A DNA stretch of 6,696 bases from Akkermansiaceae bacterium (GCA_025457805.1 JALOTR010000162.1:1-6696); one strand, 5' to 3'. Positions 1 through 6,696 are shown, counted from the stretch's first letter. The notes: generated from the letters alone by a model not told the origin. Numbers and translations: made by a program.

Positions 1-2828
1 AGAGCGGCTTTTTCCGGTGTTTCGGCGAGTTGTTTCATCGCCACGGGGTCGGCAGTGTAATCCGCGACGAGTTGTTGATAGAGTTTGTGGAGTTCCAAAC
101 TGCGATCGGGTGTGATGGGGCGGGATGCGACAATCCGATAGCCATAAGCAATGGCCGCGACCGGATCGGCGGGAGCGGTTTCGCTCATGCGCTTGGACAA
201 GGCGACCGATGCCTCGTGGAAGGCGGCGTCATTGAGTGTGGTGAGTGCTTGGAGCGGAGTATTGGAAACGAGGCGGCGCTTGGATGATATATCGCGCGGT
301 GGCACATCGAAGGAACTGAAGAGCGGGTAAAGCAGACTGCGCTTGAAATACACATAAACTGCCCTGCGATAGCGGTCGGGATTTCCAGGAGGTGGTGTGT
401 TCCAATCATCCTTGGTGAAAGGTTTCCATACTCCCGGAGGCAATGGCGGATGGACGGGCGGGCCGCCAGATGTCCGGGTGAGAAGCCCGGCGGCTGTTAG
501 AGAATGATCGCGCATCATTTCCGCCGTGAGTCGCTGGCGCGGACCGCGGGCAAGCAGGCGGTTGTCCGCATCGCGCTCGGTGAGTTCTGCGGGGATCGTG
601 GAATCCTGCCGATAAGTGGCACTGGTGACCAATTCGCGCAGCATGGATTTCACACTCCATTTCATTTCCTGTGAAAAACGCAGGGCCAAGTGATCCAGCA
701 ACTCCGGATGGGTGGGATGCTCTCCTGCGGATCCGAAATCTTCCGGAGTGGGAACGATGCCGACGCCGAAGAGTTCCAACCACAATCGGTTCACAGCAAC
801 CCGTGCGGTGAGTGGATTCACAGGCGATGCGATCCAGCGGGCAAGATCAAGGCGGGTGGCTCGCTCGCCTTGTTTCTTGAGTTTTGGAAAGAGTTCAGGG
901 GTGTCGCCTTCCTGGATGCGCTCGCCCTTGTCGAGCCAGTTGCCGCGCTCGAACACATGAGTCGCACGTTGGAGGGCAGGGTCGCGCTCCAGCATCACCG
1001 GAATGGTGGTGGATGGGATCTTCGCAAGCTTTCCACGTGCCTCGGCGATCGATTGCTTGGCAGCGGCCACTTCGTTTTCAGAGCGATGGCTGATCCATCC
1101 AGGTTGATCTGTTAGATAGACGCGTCCCCGCTTGGCGACCATCGGAAAACTGGCGGAATAGGTGCCACCGTTCTTGAGCGTCACGCGAAGTTTCGAACCA
1201 GGAGCCACGGCCAAGGGCTCGGCGAGGATGAAGGTGGCATGGCGTGCAGTGGAAAATTTCGAATACGTCCCCCAGCCGCGGTCATTCCCCTTGATGGACC
1301 GGCTCGGATCAAACATCGGGTGCGCTTCATCGGCGACTGCCTCATGGAAGTTCACGCGGGTGGCAACTCCTGCGGGATCGACGACATCCAACAGAATCTG
1401 ACGGATGATGCCACCCCACTCGGGAGTGTGGCTGGCTTTTTTCTCATCGAGTGGCAGGAGTTCCAGCCGCAGGGCGGTGACGGTTTGCAAATCCGTCGGA
1501 AATGTAAGCATATACTCGGCTCCGGAGGCAACGTTGGCATCGGCGCGGAATTCCTGAAGGCCATCCTGCTCGACGACGCTCAAAACGGCTTTCTTTGCCT
1601 CGGCCGTGATGCCGCGGGCGGGCTGCCAGCCGCTGGCGGAGTCGATTTTACTACGAATATCGTACAAGGTCTTTTCCGCTTTCAGAATCTGGCCCTGAAG
1701 CGCATTGGCCTCGGCATAGCGGGACTTGTCCAAAGGCACGGCAAGCTTGGGCAGGTCTTCCATGATATCCGCATCGGCGGACTGATTGAAAAACTCCATG
1801 AACTCGAAAAACTCCTCGTGTTGGATCGGGTCGTACGGATGGGAGTGGCATTGCACGCAGCCAAAGCTGATGCCCATCCATGCTTCCCAGGTCGTGCTCA
1901 TGCGGTCCATCACGGCGGCAACCCGGAACTCCTCATCATCCGTGCCGCCCTCGCTGTTGACCTGGGTGAGGCGGCTGAAAGTGGTGGCGATTTTCTGATC
2001 GAGTGTGGCATCCGGGATCAGATCGCCGGCGATTTGTTCGATGGTAAATTGGTCGAAGGGAAGATCGCGGTTGAATGCATCGATGAGCCAGTCCCGATAT
2101 TTCCAAACTTCGCGGCGGCCGTCATCGGCATAGCCCGCGCTGTCGGCATAACGGGCGAGGTCCATCCACACCGAGGCCCAGCGCTCGCCAAAATGCGGGG
2201 ATGCTAACAAGCGATCAGTTTCCTTGTTGATGGCATTTTCCAGATCGACGGCGGCGGCTTGTTGGAAGGCATCGATTTCCTCGATGCTGGGTGGCAGGCC
2301 GATGAGATCGAAGGAAGCGCGGCGCAGCCACTGCGCGGGATCGGCGGGTCGGGATGGCTGGAGTTTCTCGGAATCCAGTCGGGCCAAAATGAAATGGTCG
2401 AGGCCGTGGCGGGGCCAGTCCTTTTTGCTGACGGCAGGGAGCGGATGGTTTTCAGGCGCGACGAACGACCAATGCTCACCCCACTTCGCGCCTTCGGTGA
2501 TCCATTGGCGGAGGAGATCGATCTGGATCTGGCTGAGTGGCGGGCCGTGTTCCGGCTTGGGCATGATTTCGTCCGGATCTTTCGAGGTGATGCGGGCGAT
2601 CATTTCCGATGCATCCGGCTTGCCGGGGACAATCACGGGTTTCCCGGATTCCCCTTTCCCCAGGGCCTTGTCGCGATAGATGAACGACACCTCGCCAGCC
2701 TCCTTGACGCCACCGTGGCAGGCGGTGCAGTTCGCGTTGAGAATGGGGCGAATGTCACGCGCGAAGTCCACCTCGCCGGGCAGCGCGGTGATCAGAAACG
2801 GAAACAGCAGAAGAATGCGGCAGGCCAT
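1..2828 (-). CDS. PSCyt1-DUF1549-DUF1553 (PSD1) cytochrome-like protein, 3' end outside window
   Basis: The frame is open for 942 codons from the ATG at 2828 to the left edge, with no stop, so the C-terminus is missing. Residues 1-18 look like a signal peptide (MACRILLLFPFLITALPG). PSCyt1 covers about 20-115, with haem motif CTACH at 34-38 after FARDIRPIL. PSCyt2/DUF1549 covers about 141-345, with LARYADSAGY near 224-233 and a second haem motif CVQCH at 324-328 followed by SHPYDPI. An insert of about 290 residues (365-655) starts with a helical, possibly coiled-coil part and continues as a beta-rich region. PSD1/DUF1553 starts near 655, with RLDLARWIASPVNPLTARV, EDFGSAGEHPTHPELLDHLA and SNTPLQAL at 855-862. 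The family is abundant in Planctomycetota and Verrucomicrobiota. It is probably exported and haem-binding, but its role is unknown. The gene is often followed by a DUF1501 gene, which would lie beyond the left edge. The ATG lacks a clear ribosome binding site. An in-frame GTG 12 codons upstream is possible but gives a poorer signal peptide. Confidence 0.93.
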   Translation of the reverse strand, partial: MACRILLLFPFLITALPGEVDFARDIRPILNANCTACHGGVKEAGEVSFIYRDKALGKGESGKPVIVPGKPDASEMIARITSKDPDEIMPKPEHGPPLSQIQIDLLRQWITEGAKWGEHWSFVAPENHPLPAVSKKDWPRHGLDHFILARLDSEKLQPSRPADPAQWLRRASFDLIGLPPSIEEIDAFQQAAAVDLENAINKETDRLLASPHFGERWASVWMDLARYADSAGYADDGRREVWKYRDWLIDAFNRDLPFDQFTIEQIAGDLIPDATLDQKIATTFSRLTQVNSEGGTDDEEFRVAAVMDRMSTTWEAWMGISFGCVQCHSHPYDPIQHEEFFEFMEFFNQSADADIMEDLPKLAVPLDKSRYAEANALQGQILKAEKTLYDIRSKIDSASGWQPARGITAEAKKAVLSVVEQDGLQEFRADANVASGAEYMLTFPTDLQTVTALRLELLPLDEKKASHTPEWGGIIRQILLDVVDPAGVATRVNFHEAVADEAHPMFDPSRSIKGNDRGWGTYSKFSTARHATFILAEPLAVAPGSKLRVTLKNGGTYSASFPMVAKRGRVYLTDQPGWISHRSENEVAAAKQSIAEARGKLAKIPSTTIPVMLERDPALQRATHVFERGNWLDKGERIQEGDTPELFPKLKKQGERATRLDLARWIASPVNPLTARVAVNRLWLELFGVGIVPTPEDFGSAGEHPTHPELLDHLALRFSQEMKWSVKSMLRELVTSATYRQDSTIPAELTERDADNRLLARGPRQRLTAEMMRDHSLTAAGLLTRTSGGPPVHPPLPPGVWKPFTKDDWNTPPPGNPDRYRRAVYVYFKRSLLYPLFSSFDVPPRDISSKRRLVSNTPLQALTTLNDAAFHEASVALSKRMSETAPADPVAAIAYGYRIVASRPITPDRSLELHKLYQQLVADYTADPVAMKQLAETPEKAA

Positions 2829-2905
2829 GGGTGGATGTTCAGCGGATGCAGGAGCGTATTTCACGATCCCCGCAAACGACAATCCAGATCTCGGGCGAGG
2901 GCGCA

Positions 2906-2922
2906 AGCGGTGGTTTACCGCT
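2906..2922. other. Short perfect hairpin in the 245-base gap between the sulfatase and PSD1 genes
   Basis: AGCGGT (2906-2911) and ACCGCT (2917-2922) form a 6-bp perfect inverted repeat with a 5-base loop. It lies about 80 bases upstream of the PSD1 start and about 150 bases after the sulfatase stop. Neither strand has a T-run directly after the stem, so it is not a standard Rho-independent terminator. I saw no good -35/-10 pair in the rest of the gap (2829-3073) and no small gene. It could be an operator or a leader structure, or it could be chance. Confidence 0.3.
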
Positions 2923-3073
2923 GAAAACCGAAGGGAATTTCACAAGGGACGGAGTTTTCCAAGTTGGCTGAGGGCACCCACCCAACGCGCGGGCTTCCAT
3001 ATCTCAGCCTTCGCGCAGAGTTGCAGATCCGAATCGACCGCAGGTTTTCCACCCCAGTTCCTTCTCAGGTCAG

Positions 3074-4831
3074 CTATTTCGAGCGCGATGCGGGTTTACC
3101 CGGTCTTGGCAGGACGTGGGTCCGTTTGGCCCAGGCATCCCATTGGAAGGACATTTCCTTGACCCGGTCGGGGTCGGAATCGGCAAGATTCTTCAACTCA
3201 AGCCGATCCGCATCCATGTCGTAGAGTTCCCAAGGACTCCCCTCCATGGCGACGAGTTTCCATTTTCCATGACGCACCGCACGATGCCCTTCATGTTCCC
3301 AAAACAACATGCGGGGAGAGGTTGATGTCGGTGCATCCGGCGGGAGTGAAAACAAGGGAAGCAGACTGTTTCCTTCCATCGGAATGATCTTGTTTCCACC
3401 GGGCTCGGTTGGATAAACCGCACCCGCCACCTCGACGCAGGTGGCCATGATGTCCATGACATGAGAGGGTTCCTTGCGGAGGCCATGCCCGATGGTTTTC
3501 GGCCAGTGGGCGATGAAGGAATTGGTGATGCCACCTTCGTGGCCATAGTGTTTGTAGAGGCGCAGCGGAGTATTGGATGCGTTGGCCCAGGCGGAACCGT
3601 AGGCGGGAAAACTGCCTGCCTGCCCCATTTTTGAGAGTGCGTCACCTTGGATGAGTTGATTGGGCATGTCCTTTGTATTCTGGCTGATCCCTTGGCCTGG
3701 CGTGGGAGCGGGAAATGTTGGCATATCAAAACCGAAGGGTTCCCACTCGGCACATGCGCCGTTGTCACTGAGGAATAGGATCAATGTGTTTTCGAGTTCC
3801 CCACTTTTCCGCAGATCTGCGATCAGGCGACCGATGTTGCGATCCATGCCCGTGACCATGCCTGCATAGACCGCCATGCGTTGCGCAAGGTCGGCCCGGC
3901 GATCGGCGGGAAGCGAATCCCATGGTGGATTGTTTCCATCGGCAGTCATCGATCCCCCGCGCTTGGCGGCGGCGGTGAGAGGGATCTTGCTGCGGGGCGG
4001 GAGCATGGATGAGGGGTCCACAAGTCCCATTTTTTTCTGACGCTCGAAGCGGCGTTCACGAATGACATCCCAACCCTGCGCATAAATTTCCGCATAACCT
4101 TCCATATCCTCTTTGCGCGAAGCGAGCGGGAAATGAGGTGCCTGATATGCCACATATAACAACCACGGAGCCGCAGATTTGCGTATGTCTCCGAGGAAAT
4201 CCAACGCGTGATCGGTGATTGCATCGGTGGCAAAAAACTCGCCGGTTTGATAGTTGCGCTGTGGTTTGCCCTCGGGCAGGCGGGTCATCATGCGCGGTTC
4301 CCACGAGTCCACCCCGTAGCCACTGACGAAACCATAGAAGTCATCGAAGCCACGCTTGATCGGATCTTCGTGATCCCCGACATGCCACTTACCAACAGCT
4401 GCAGTCCGGTAACCTGCAGGCTTGAGCACTTGGGCGATGGTCAAGCAGCGTTCATTCAACTCACCCCGATAGCCGGGAAACTTCTCTGGCTTTCCGGCAG
4501 CGGGTTTCGCTGGCTTGCTGGAGGTCATCAAGCCGATTCCTGCCTGGTGCGGATAAAGGCCGGTCAGCAACGAGGCGCGCGATGGGCAGCAGCGTGAGCT
4601 ATTATAAAACTGGGTGAATCGCTGCCCACCTGCTGCGAGTGAATCGAGATGGGGCGTGCGGATTTCTCCACCATAACAGCCGAGATCGGACCAACCGAGA
4701 TCATCGGCAAGGATGATGAGGATATTCGGCTTCGAGGGTGCCGCTTGGACAGGGCAGGAACTCGCAGCCCATAAGAAGAAGCTGATCTTCCATAGAATCA
4801 CCCTGCTTCTCTCACTCAGACTCATACTCAT
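3074..4831 (-). CDS. Secreted arylsulfatase-type sulfatase (formylglycine-dependent)
   Basis: This 585-residue protein should hydrolyse sulfate esters, probably on a glycan, outside the cytoplasm. Numbering from the ATG at 4831, a signal peptide runs to about residue 30 (hydrophobic ILWKISFFLWAASS, then CPVQA). A lipoprotein Cys at 26 is a weaker alternative. The metal-binding start NILIILADDLGWSDLGCYG is at 36-54, with Asp pair 43-44. The formylglycine motif CCPSR is at 81-85, with Cys81 the modified residue, followed by ASLLTGLYPHQAGIG. GKWHVG is at 147-152, SDNGA at 355-359 and KHYGHEGGI near 427-435. The C-terminal subdomain has FWEHEGHRAVRHGKWKL near 510-526. All catalytic motifs I expected are present, and the length is usual. 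The substrate cannot be read from the sequence. The start is uncertain: ATG 4831 or 4825 overlaps the upstream gene by 20 or 14 bases; GTG 4801 avoids overlap and has GAGAG seven bases upstream; ATG 4885 would overlap by 74 bases and is less likely. The stop is TAG. Confidence 0.95.
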   Translation of the reverse strand: MSMSLSERSRVILWKISFFLWAASSCPVQAAPSKPNILIILADDLGWSDLGCYGGEIRTPHLDSLAAGGQRFTQFYNSSRCCPSRASLLTGLYPHQAGIGLMTSSKPAKPAAGKPEKFPGYRGELNERCLTIAQVLKPAGYRTAAVGKWHVGDHEDPIKRGFDDFYGFVSGYGVDSWEPRMMTRLPEGKPQRNYQTGEFFATDAITDHALDFLGDIRKSAAPWLLYVAYQAPHFPLASRKEDMEGYAEIYAQGWDVIRERRFERQKKMGLVDPSSMLPPRSKIPLTAAAKRGGSMTADGNNPPWDSLPADRRADLAQRMAVYAGMVTGMDRNIGRLIADLRKSGELENTLILFLSDNGACAEWEPFGFDMPTFPAPTPGQGISQNTKDMPNQLIQGDALSKMGQAGSFPAYGSAWANASNTPLRLYKHYGHEGGITNSFIAHWPKTIGHGLRKEPSHVMDIMATCVEVAGAVYPTEPGGNKIIPMEGNSLLPLFSLPPDAPTSTSPRMLFWEHEGHRAVRHGKWKLVAMEGSPWELYDMDADRLELKNLADSDPDRVKEMSFQWDAWAKRTHVLPRPGKPASRSK

Positions 4832-4832
4832 A
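4809..4832 (-). repeat. Imperfect 6-base tandem repeat (TATGAG type) at the gene overlap
   Basis: On the minus strand four successive hexamers read TATGAG, TATGAG, TCTGAG, TGAGAG. They encode the last residues (YEYESE) and stop of the glycosidase-like gene, and in another frame the first residues (MSMSLSER) of the sulfatase. The repeat therefore supplies two candidate ATG starts and the upstream TGA stop at once. Confidence 0.6.
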
Positions 4833-5510
4833 GGGCGTGACATTCCCATCGGGCAAGTGGGCATGATAGAGATACATGGCACCATAGGTCCAGTTCTGCT
4901 TGGGCATCCCTGGGAAGTTCAACCGATCCATCATCAGTGCGATGTAGCGTGACGGATAACCCTCGGGCAAAGGGATCACATTCGGCCAGATGCGGGTTCC
5001 GGATTGATCATCCCATGGTGGCAGATGCATCTTCAACTCGCCGGCAGGCTCAAGTCCCGGATAGGAGTGAATATATACTTTCCGATCCGCGCTTCCGAAC
5101 ATCGCGTAGCGCTTGCTGCCGATCTTCTGGATGGATGTCCCGGTGCTATCCATTTCCACCGGACCGCTGATGCGGGTATAGCCTTGGTCCCAGGAGTCGG
5201 ACTCCCACATGCTGGCACGGAATTTTCCCGCATGTTCGGCCAGCAACATGCGCCACTTGCCGGCCTCCTTGTCATAGATGCCATGGGGGTCCTCATGCAT
5301 TCCCGGCGGCAGACCGATGGGTTTGGCGCGCATGATCGAGAAGCCCTTTCGTGGGTCCCGCTTGCTGGAAACTGCGAGCACGGCTTTGTTTTGGCCTTTG
5401 GCATCATTTCCGTAAGCGCTGAAGCCAACCGTCCAGCCACGCCATTCCTTGGATGCCTCGTCGTAAAACAGATGCGATGCAAGTTCGTTTCGCAGCATGC
5501 CATCGCCCAT
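4812..5510 (-). CDS. C-terminal beta-propeller part of the interrupted glycosidase-like protein
   Basis: The first ATG after the internal TAG is at 5510, 24 bases beyond the stop and in the same frame, giving 232 residues. ATG 5498 is another choice. The part holds HEDPHGIYD (72-80), GKWRMLLAEH, the strand GSKRYAMFGSADRKVYIHS (131-149) and IWPNVIPLPEGYPSRYIAL (174-192), then QNWTYGAMYLYH. It has no signal peptide of its own, and the nearest purine-rich stretch (GAGGG) is about 20 bases upstream of 5510, too far for a normal ribosome binding site. It is most likely a gene fragment, or it is made by restart after the TAG. The in-frame codons between the TAG and the ATG (FEGIIVFD) read as natural protein. 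Confidence 0.6.
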   Translation of the reverse strand: MGDGMLRNELASHLFYDEASKEWRGWTVGFSAYGNDAKGQNKAVLAVSSKRDPRKGFSIMRAKPIGLPPGMHEDPHGIYDKEAGKWRMLLAEHAGKFRASMWESDSWDQGYTRISGPVEMDSTGTSIQKIGSKRYAMFGSADRKVYIHSYPGLEPAGELKMHLPPWDDQSGTRIWPNVIPLPEGYPSRYIALMMDRLNFPGMPKQNWTYGAMYLYHAHLPDGNVTPYEYESE

Positions 5511-5534
5511 GTCAAAGACGATGATGCCCTCGAA

Positions 5535-5537
5535 CTA
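5535..5537 (-). other. In-frame amber (TAG) codon inside the glycosidase-like gene
   Basis: The minus strand reads CTC TAG TTC GAG GGC ATC ATC. Both sides are in the same frame, with no base gain or loss needed. One base change would restore a sense codon: CAG (Gln), GAG (Glu), AAG (Lys), TGG (Trp), TAT or TAC (Tyr), TCG (Ser) or TTG (Leu). Confidence 0.9.
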
Positions 5538-6434
5538 GAGATCGAATACCGATGGATTCATCGAGAAAACCCCTTGCATCGGATGGGGCAGTGCGCGGCC
5601 ACGCACTGTCATCGTAAACCACAGTCGGTCATCTTCGATCAAGGGCTCGCCATCCGGTTTGGTAATGGCGCGAATGTCCGCTTGGCCACAACCGGGCGAA
5701 AGGGCCGCCTTCGCTTCATGGATAACCACCGAGGATCCGACAGCCAGCTTGCTGTGAAGACAGAACTCGAAGCGCTGCATCAGAGACTTTTTCCGTAGCT
5801 CGAAATGCTCGGCGAAATCCGGGTAGGCGATGAGATGGGACTGGCCATTGGTTTCGAGAAAAAGGTTCGCACCCACTGCAAGCATCTGCACCCGGAGGCG
5901 GAGGGGAAACACGGGTTTCACCGCATCTTGCAAAGGGTAGTCCTCGCTCACCACTTGCTTGCCATCTTTGATCAACACCCAACGAATGGCAGAACAAACT
6001 CCCGCCTCGACGACGAGTGATGCGCCAAGCCGATTGTCCTCCTTGGCGTCGCGGAAAAGAACGCCGACTTCTCCCGATCCATTGAACTGATCCACCGCGA
6101 CATCATAGGATGCCAATGGATTGAATCCACCGATCCAACGGTCTGCAAGTGATGCCGATTGCGCGGAGATCTTCAGCTTGCCTTCCTGAATCTCATGTTT
6201 CGCATCGCCCACCGGGGTTCCGACGAGCGGATGCATCAGATCAAGCCCAACCACCTTGGAAGGTTGGAATCCGGCAAGGGGTATCTCCTGGTTGGCATCG
6301 AAAATCATCCGCTGCGAAGCCTGCCGACGGAAATCGAGTTGATCGGGAGTTACGTCAGCCTGCACCATGGTCCATGGCAACATCGCGAATGCCAATGCGG
6401 CCTTGCCTATATCTTTCACAAGTTTGCTTTTCAT
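5535..6434 (-). CDS. N-terminal part of the interrupted glycosidase-like protein
   Basis: If TAG is a true stop, this frame makes 299 residues: a signal peptide (1-26, ending MVQA), the lectin-like beta-rich module (strands such as YDVAVDQFNGSGEVGVLFRD near 110-129 and LRLRVQMLAVGANLFLETN near 178-196), and only the first strands of the propeller (about 252-299). The jelly-roll part resembles the non-catalytic modules attached to GH32-type and DUF1080-type proteins. As a stand-alone product it would lack the EDP motif and most propeller blades, so it would probably be an exported binding fragment or be degraded. Confidence 0.6.
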   Translation of the reverse strand: MKSKLVKDIGKAALAFAMLPWTMVQADVTPDQLDFRRQASQRMIFDANQEIPLAGFQPSKVVGLDLMHPLVGTPVGDAKHEIQEGKLKISAQSASLADRWIGGFNPLASYDVAVDQFNGSGEVGVLFRDAKEDNRLGASLVVEAGVCSAIRWVLIKDGKQVVSEDYPLQDAVKPVFPLRLRVQMLAVGANLFLETNGQSHLIAYPDFAEHFELRKKSLMQRFEFCLHSKLAVGSSVVIHEAKAALSPGCGQADIRAITKPDGEPLIEDDRLWFTMTVRGRALPHPMQGVFSMNPSVFDL

Positions 6435-6442
6435 CCGGTGAT

Positions 6443-6696
6443 TCAATCATTCGCTTCGAATTCACCGAGAGAAACAGGCTTCACGCTGAAATCAAACATC
6501 AAAGTGTTCCGATACTTGCCATGGGGCGGGGTTTCTCCAGCCCCGTATTTTGCTGTCGAGGGACGGATGATTTGATCGATTTCGGTGATCCACAATTTCC
6601 CGCGTGTGTCTCTTGCGGACAACTGGGCGGTCGTCATTGCGGGCGTCGTATTGCCGGCGCTGTTGGGATTGTAGTTTCCCATGGGCCAGAAGGTGG
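6443..6696 (-). CDS. Unrecognised protein, C-terminal 83 residues only
   Basis: The frame is open from the right edge and ends at TGA 6445-6443. An in-frame ATG exists at 6682, but codons before it (TFWP) are also open, so the gene most likely starts outside the window. The visible part is rich in Asn, Thr and Gly at first (MGNYNPNSAGNTTPAMTT) and then alternates short strands (RGKLWITEIDQIIRPS, RNTLMFDFSVKPV), consistent with a beta-rich, perhaps secreted protein. There are no Cys residues and no membrane segment in the visible part. I do not recognise a family. It ends 8 bases before the ATG of the glycosidase-like gene, so the two are probably co-transcribed. Gly-Lys-Leu-Trp and the nearby strands could belong to a carbohydrate-active enzyme tail, but that is only a guess from context. 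Confidence 0.7.
   Translation of the reverse strand, partial: TFWPMGNYNPNSAGNTTPAMTTAQLSARDTRGKLWITEIDQIIRPSTAKYGAGETPPHGKYRNTLMFDFSVKPVSLGEFEAND

Larger units (their letters stand above)
4812..6434 (-). pseudogene. Secreted glycosidase-like protein (jelly-roll plus beta-propeller) interrupted by one in-frame TAG
   Basis: Read as one gene this is 540 codons with a single internal stop, TAG at 5537-5535 (codon 300). The frame is unchanged across it: ...NPSVFDL, stop, FEGIIVFDMGDGM... Residues 1-26 are a signal peptide (MKSKLVKDIGKAALAFAMLP, cleavage after MVQA). About 55-245 is beta-rich and lectin-like. The propeller seems to start near 252 (QADIRAITKPDGEPL) and runs to the end, with HEDPHGIYD at 380-388, KWRMLLAE after it, and IWPNVIPLPEGYPSRYIAL near 482. 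The EDP motif with a following GKWRMLLA strand resembles the RDP-type motif of GH32/GH43 propellers; this is a fold-level guess, not a substrate call. The ATG at 6434 is preferred over an upstream in-frame TTG at 6446, which overlaps the previous stop. The 8-base gap upstream and the overlap with the sulfatase suggest one operon. Nonsense mutation, sequence error, readthrough or a split gene all remain possible. Confidence 0.72.

Noticed and set aside
253..266. 14-base identity with 3564-3577 (agcggagtattgga)
   Set aside because: Both copies encode Ser-Asn-Thr-Pro-Leu at conserved motifs of unrelated proteins (PSD1 and sulfatase). Shared codon choice explains it; it is not a mobile repeat.
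406..783. Minus-strand frame of 125 codons that could suggest a frameshift in the PSD1 gene
   Set aside because: Direct translation of the PSD1 frame through this region is continuous and keeps family motifs on both sides, so this is an out-of-frame shadow and there is no frameshift.
1239..2207. 322-codon open frame on the plus strand
   Set aside because: It lies wholly opposite the PSD1 coding frame, whose DUF1549 motifs and haem site are clear. The translation has no recognisable domain, and long antisense frames are expected in GC-rich coding DNA.
2259..2924. 221-codon open frame on the plus strand
   Set aside because: Antisense to the signal peptide and cytochrome domains of the PSD1 protein, running into the spacer; no domain or ribosome binding site supports it.
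5535..5537. Selenocysteine or pyrrolysine recoding at the internal stop
   Set aside because: Selenocysteine uses TGA, not TAG. Pyrrolysine is rare in bacteria, and the sequence context (hydrophobic strand in a propeller) gives no reason for a special residue. It is kept only as a remote option.
5004..5798. 264-codon open frame on the plus strand, spanning the amber site
   Set aside because: Antisense to the glycosidase-like gene on both sides of the TAG. The minus-strand translation has a signal peptide and propeller-like strands; the plus-strand one has nothing recognisable.

Overview
The window looks like chromosomal DNA from a Verrucomicrobiota or Planctomycetota bacterium. The evidence is the gene families present: a PSCyt1-PSCyt2(DUF1549)-PSD1(DUF1553) protein and a long secreted arylsulfatase, both greatly expanded in those phyla. 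I lean towards Verrucomicrobiota from the style of the PSD1 protein, but that is inference. All genes supported here lie on the minus strand. The many plus-strand open frames, some over 200 codons, are antisense shadows of these genes.

Reading in the direction of transcription (right to left): (1) the C-terminal 83 residues of an unrecognised protein entering from the right edge, with stop at 6445-6443; (2) eight bases later, a secreted two-module protein (6434-4812) with an N-terminal jelly-roll-like region and a C-terminal beta-propeller that resembles GH32/GH43-type glycosidases. This reading frame is cut by one in-frame TAG at codon 300 of 540, and the same frame continues immediately afterwards; (3) a secreted formylglycine-type sulfatase (about 4831-3074) whose start region overlaps the end of gene 2; (4) a 245-base gap containing one short hairpin and no convincing promoter or terminator; (5) a large PSD1 protein (2828 to beyond position 1), open for 942 codons and lacking its C-terminus because the window ends.

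The first three genes are packed with 8 bases or less between them or with overlap, so they are probably one transcript. A glycosidase-like protein coupled to a sulfatase fits breakdown of a sulfated glycan outside the cytoplasm. The PSD1 protein carries two CxxCH haem-binding motifs and is a common companion of such loci, but its function is unknown. No RNA gene, CRISPR array, insertion sequence or phage feature was seen. I found no clearly new system. The most notable observation is the single amber codon in an otherwise intact glycosidase-like frame.
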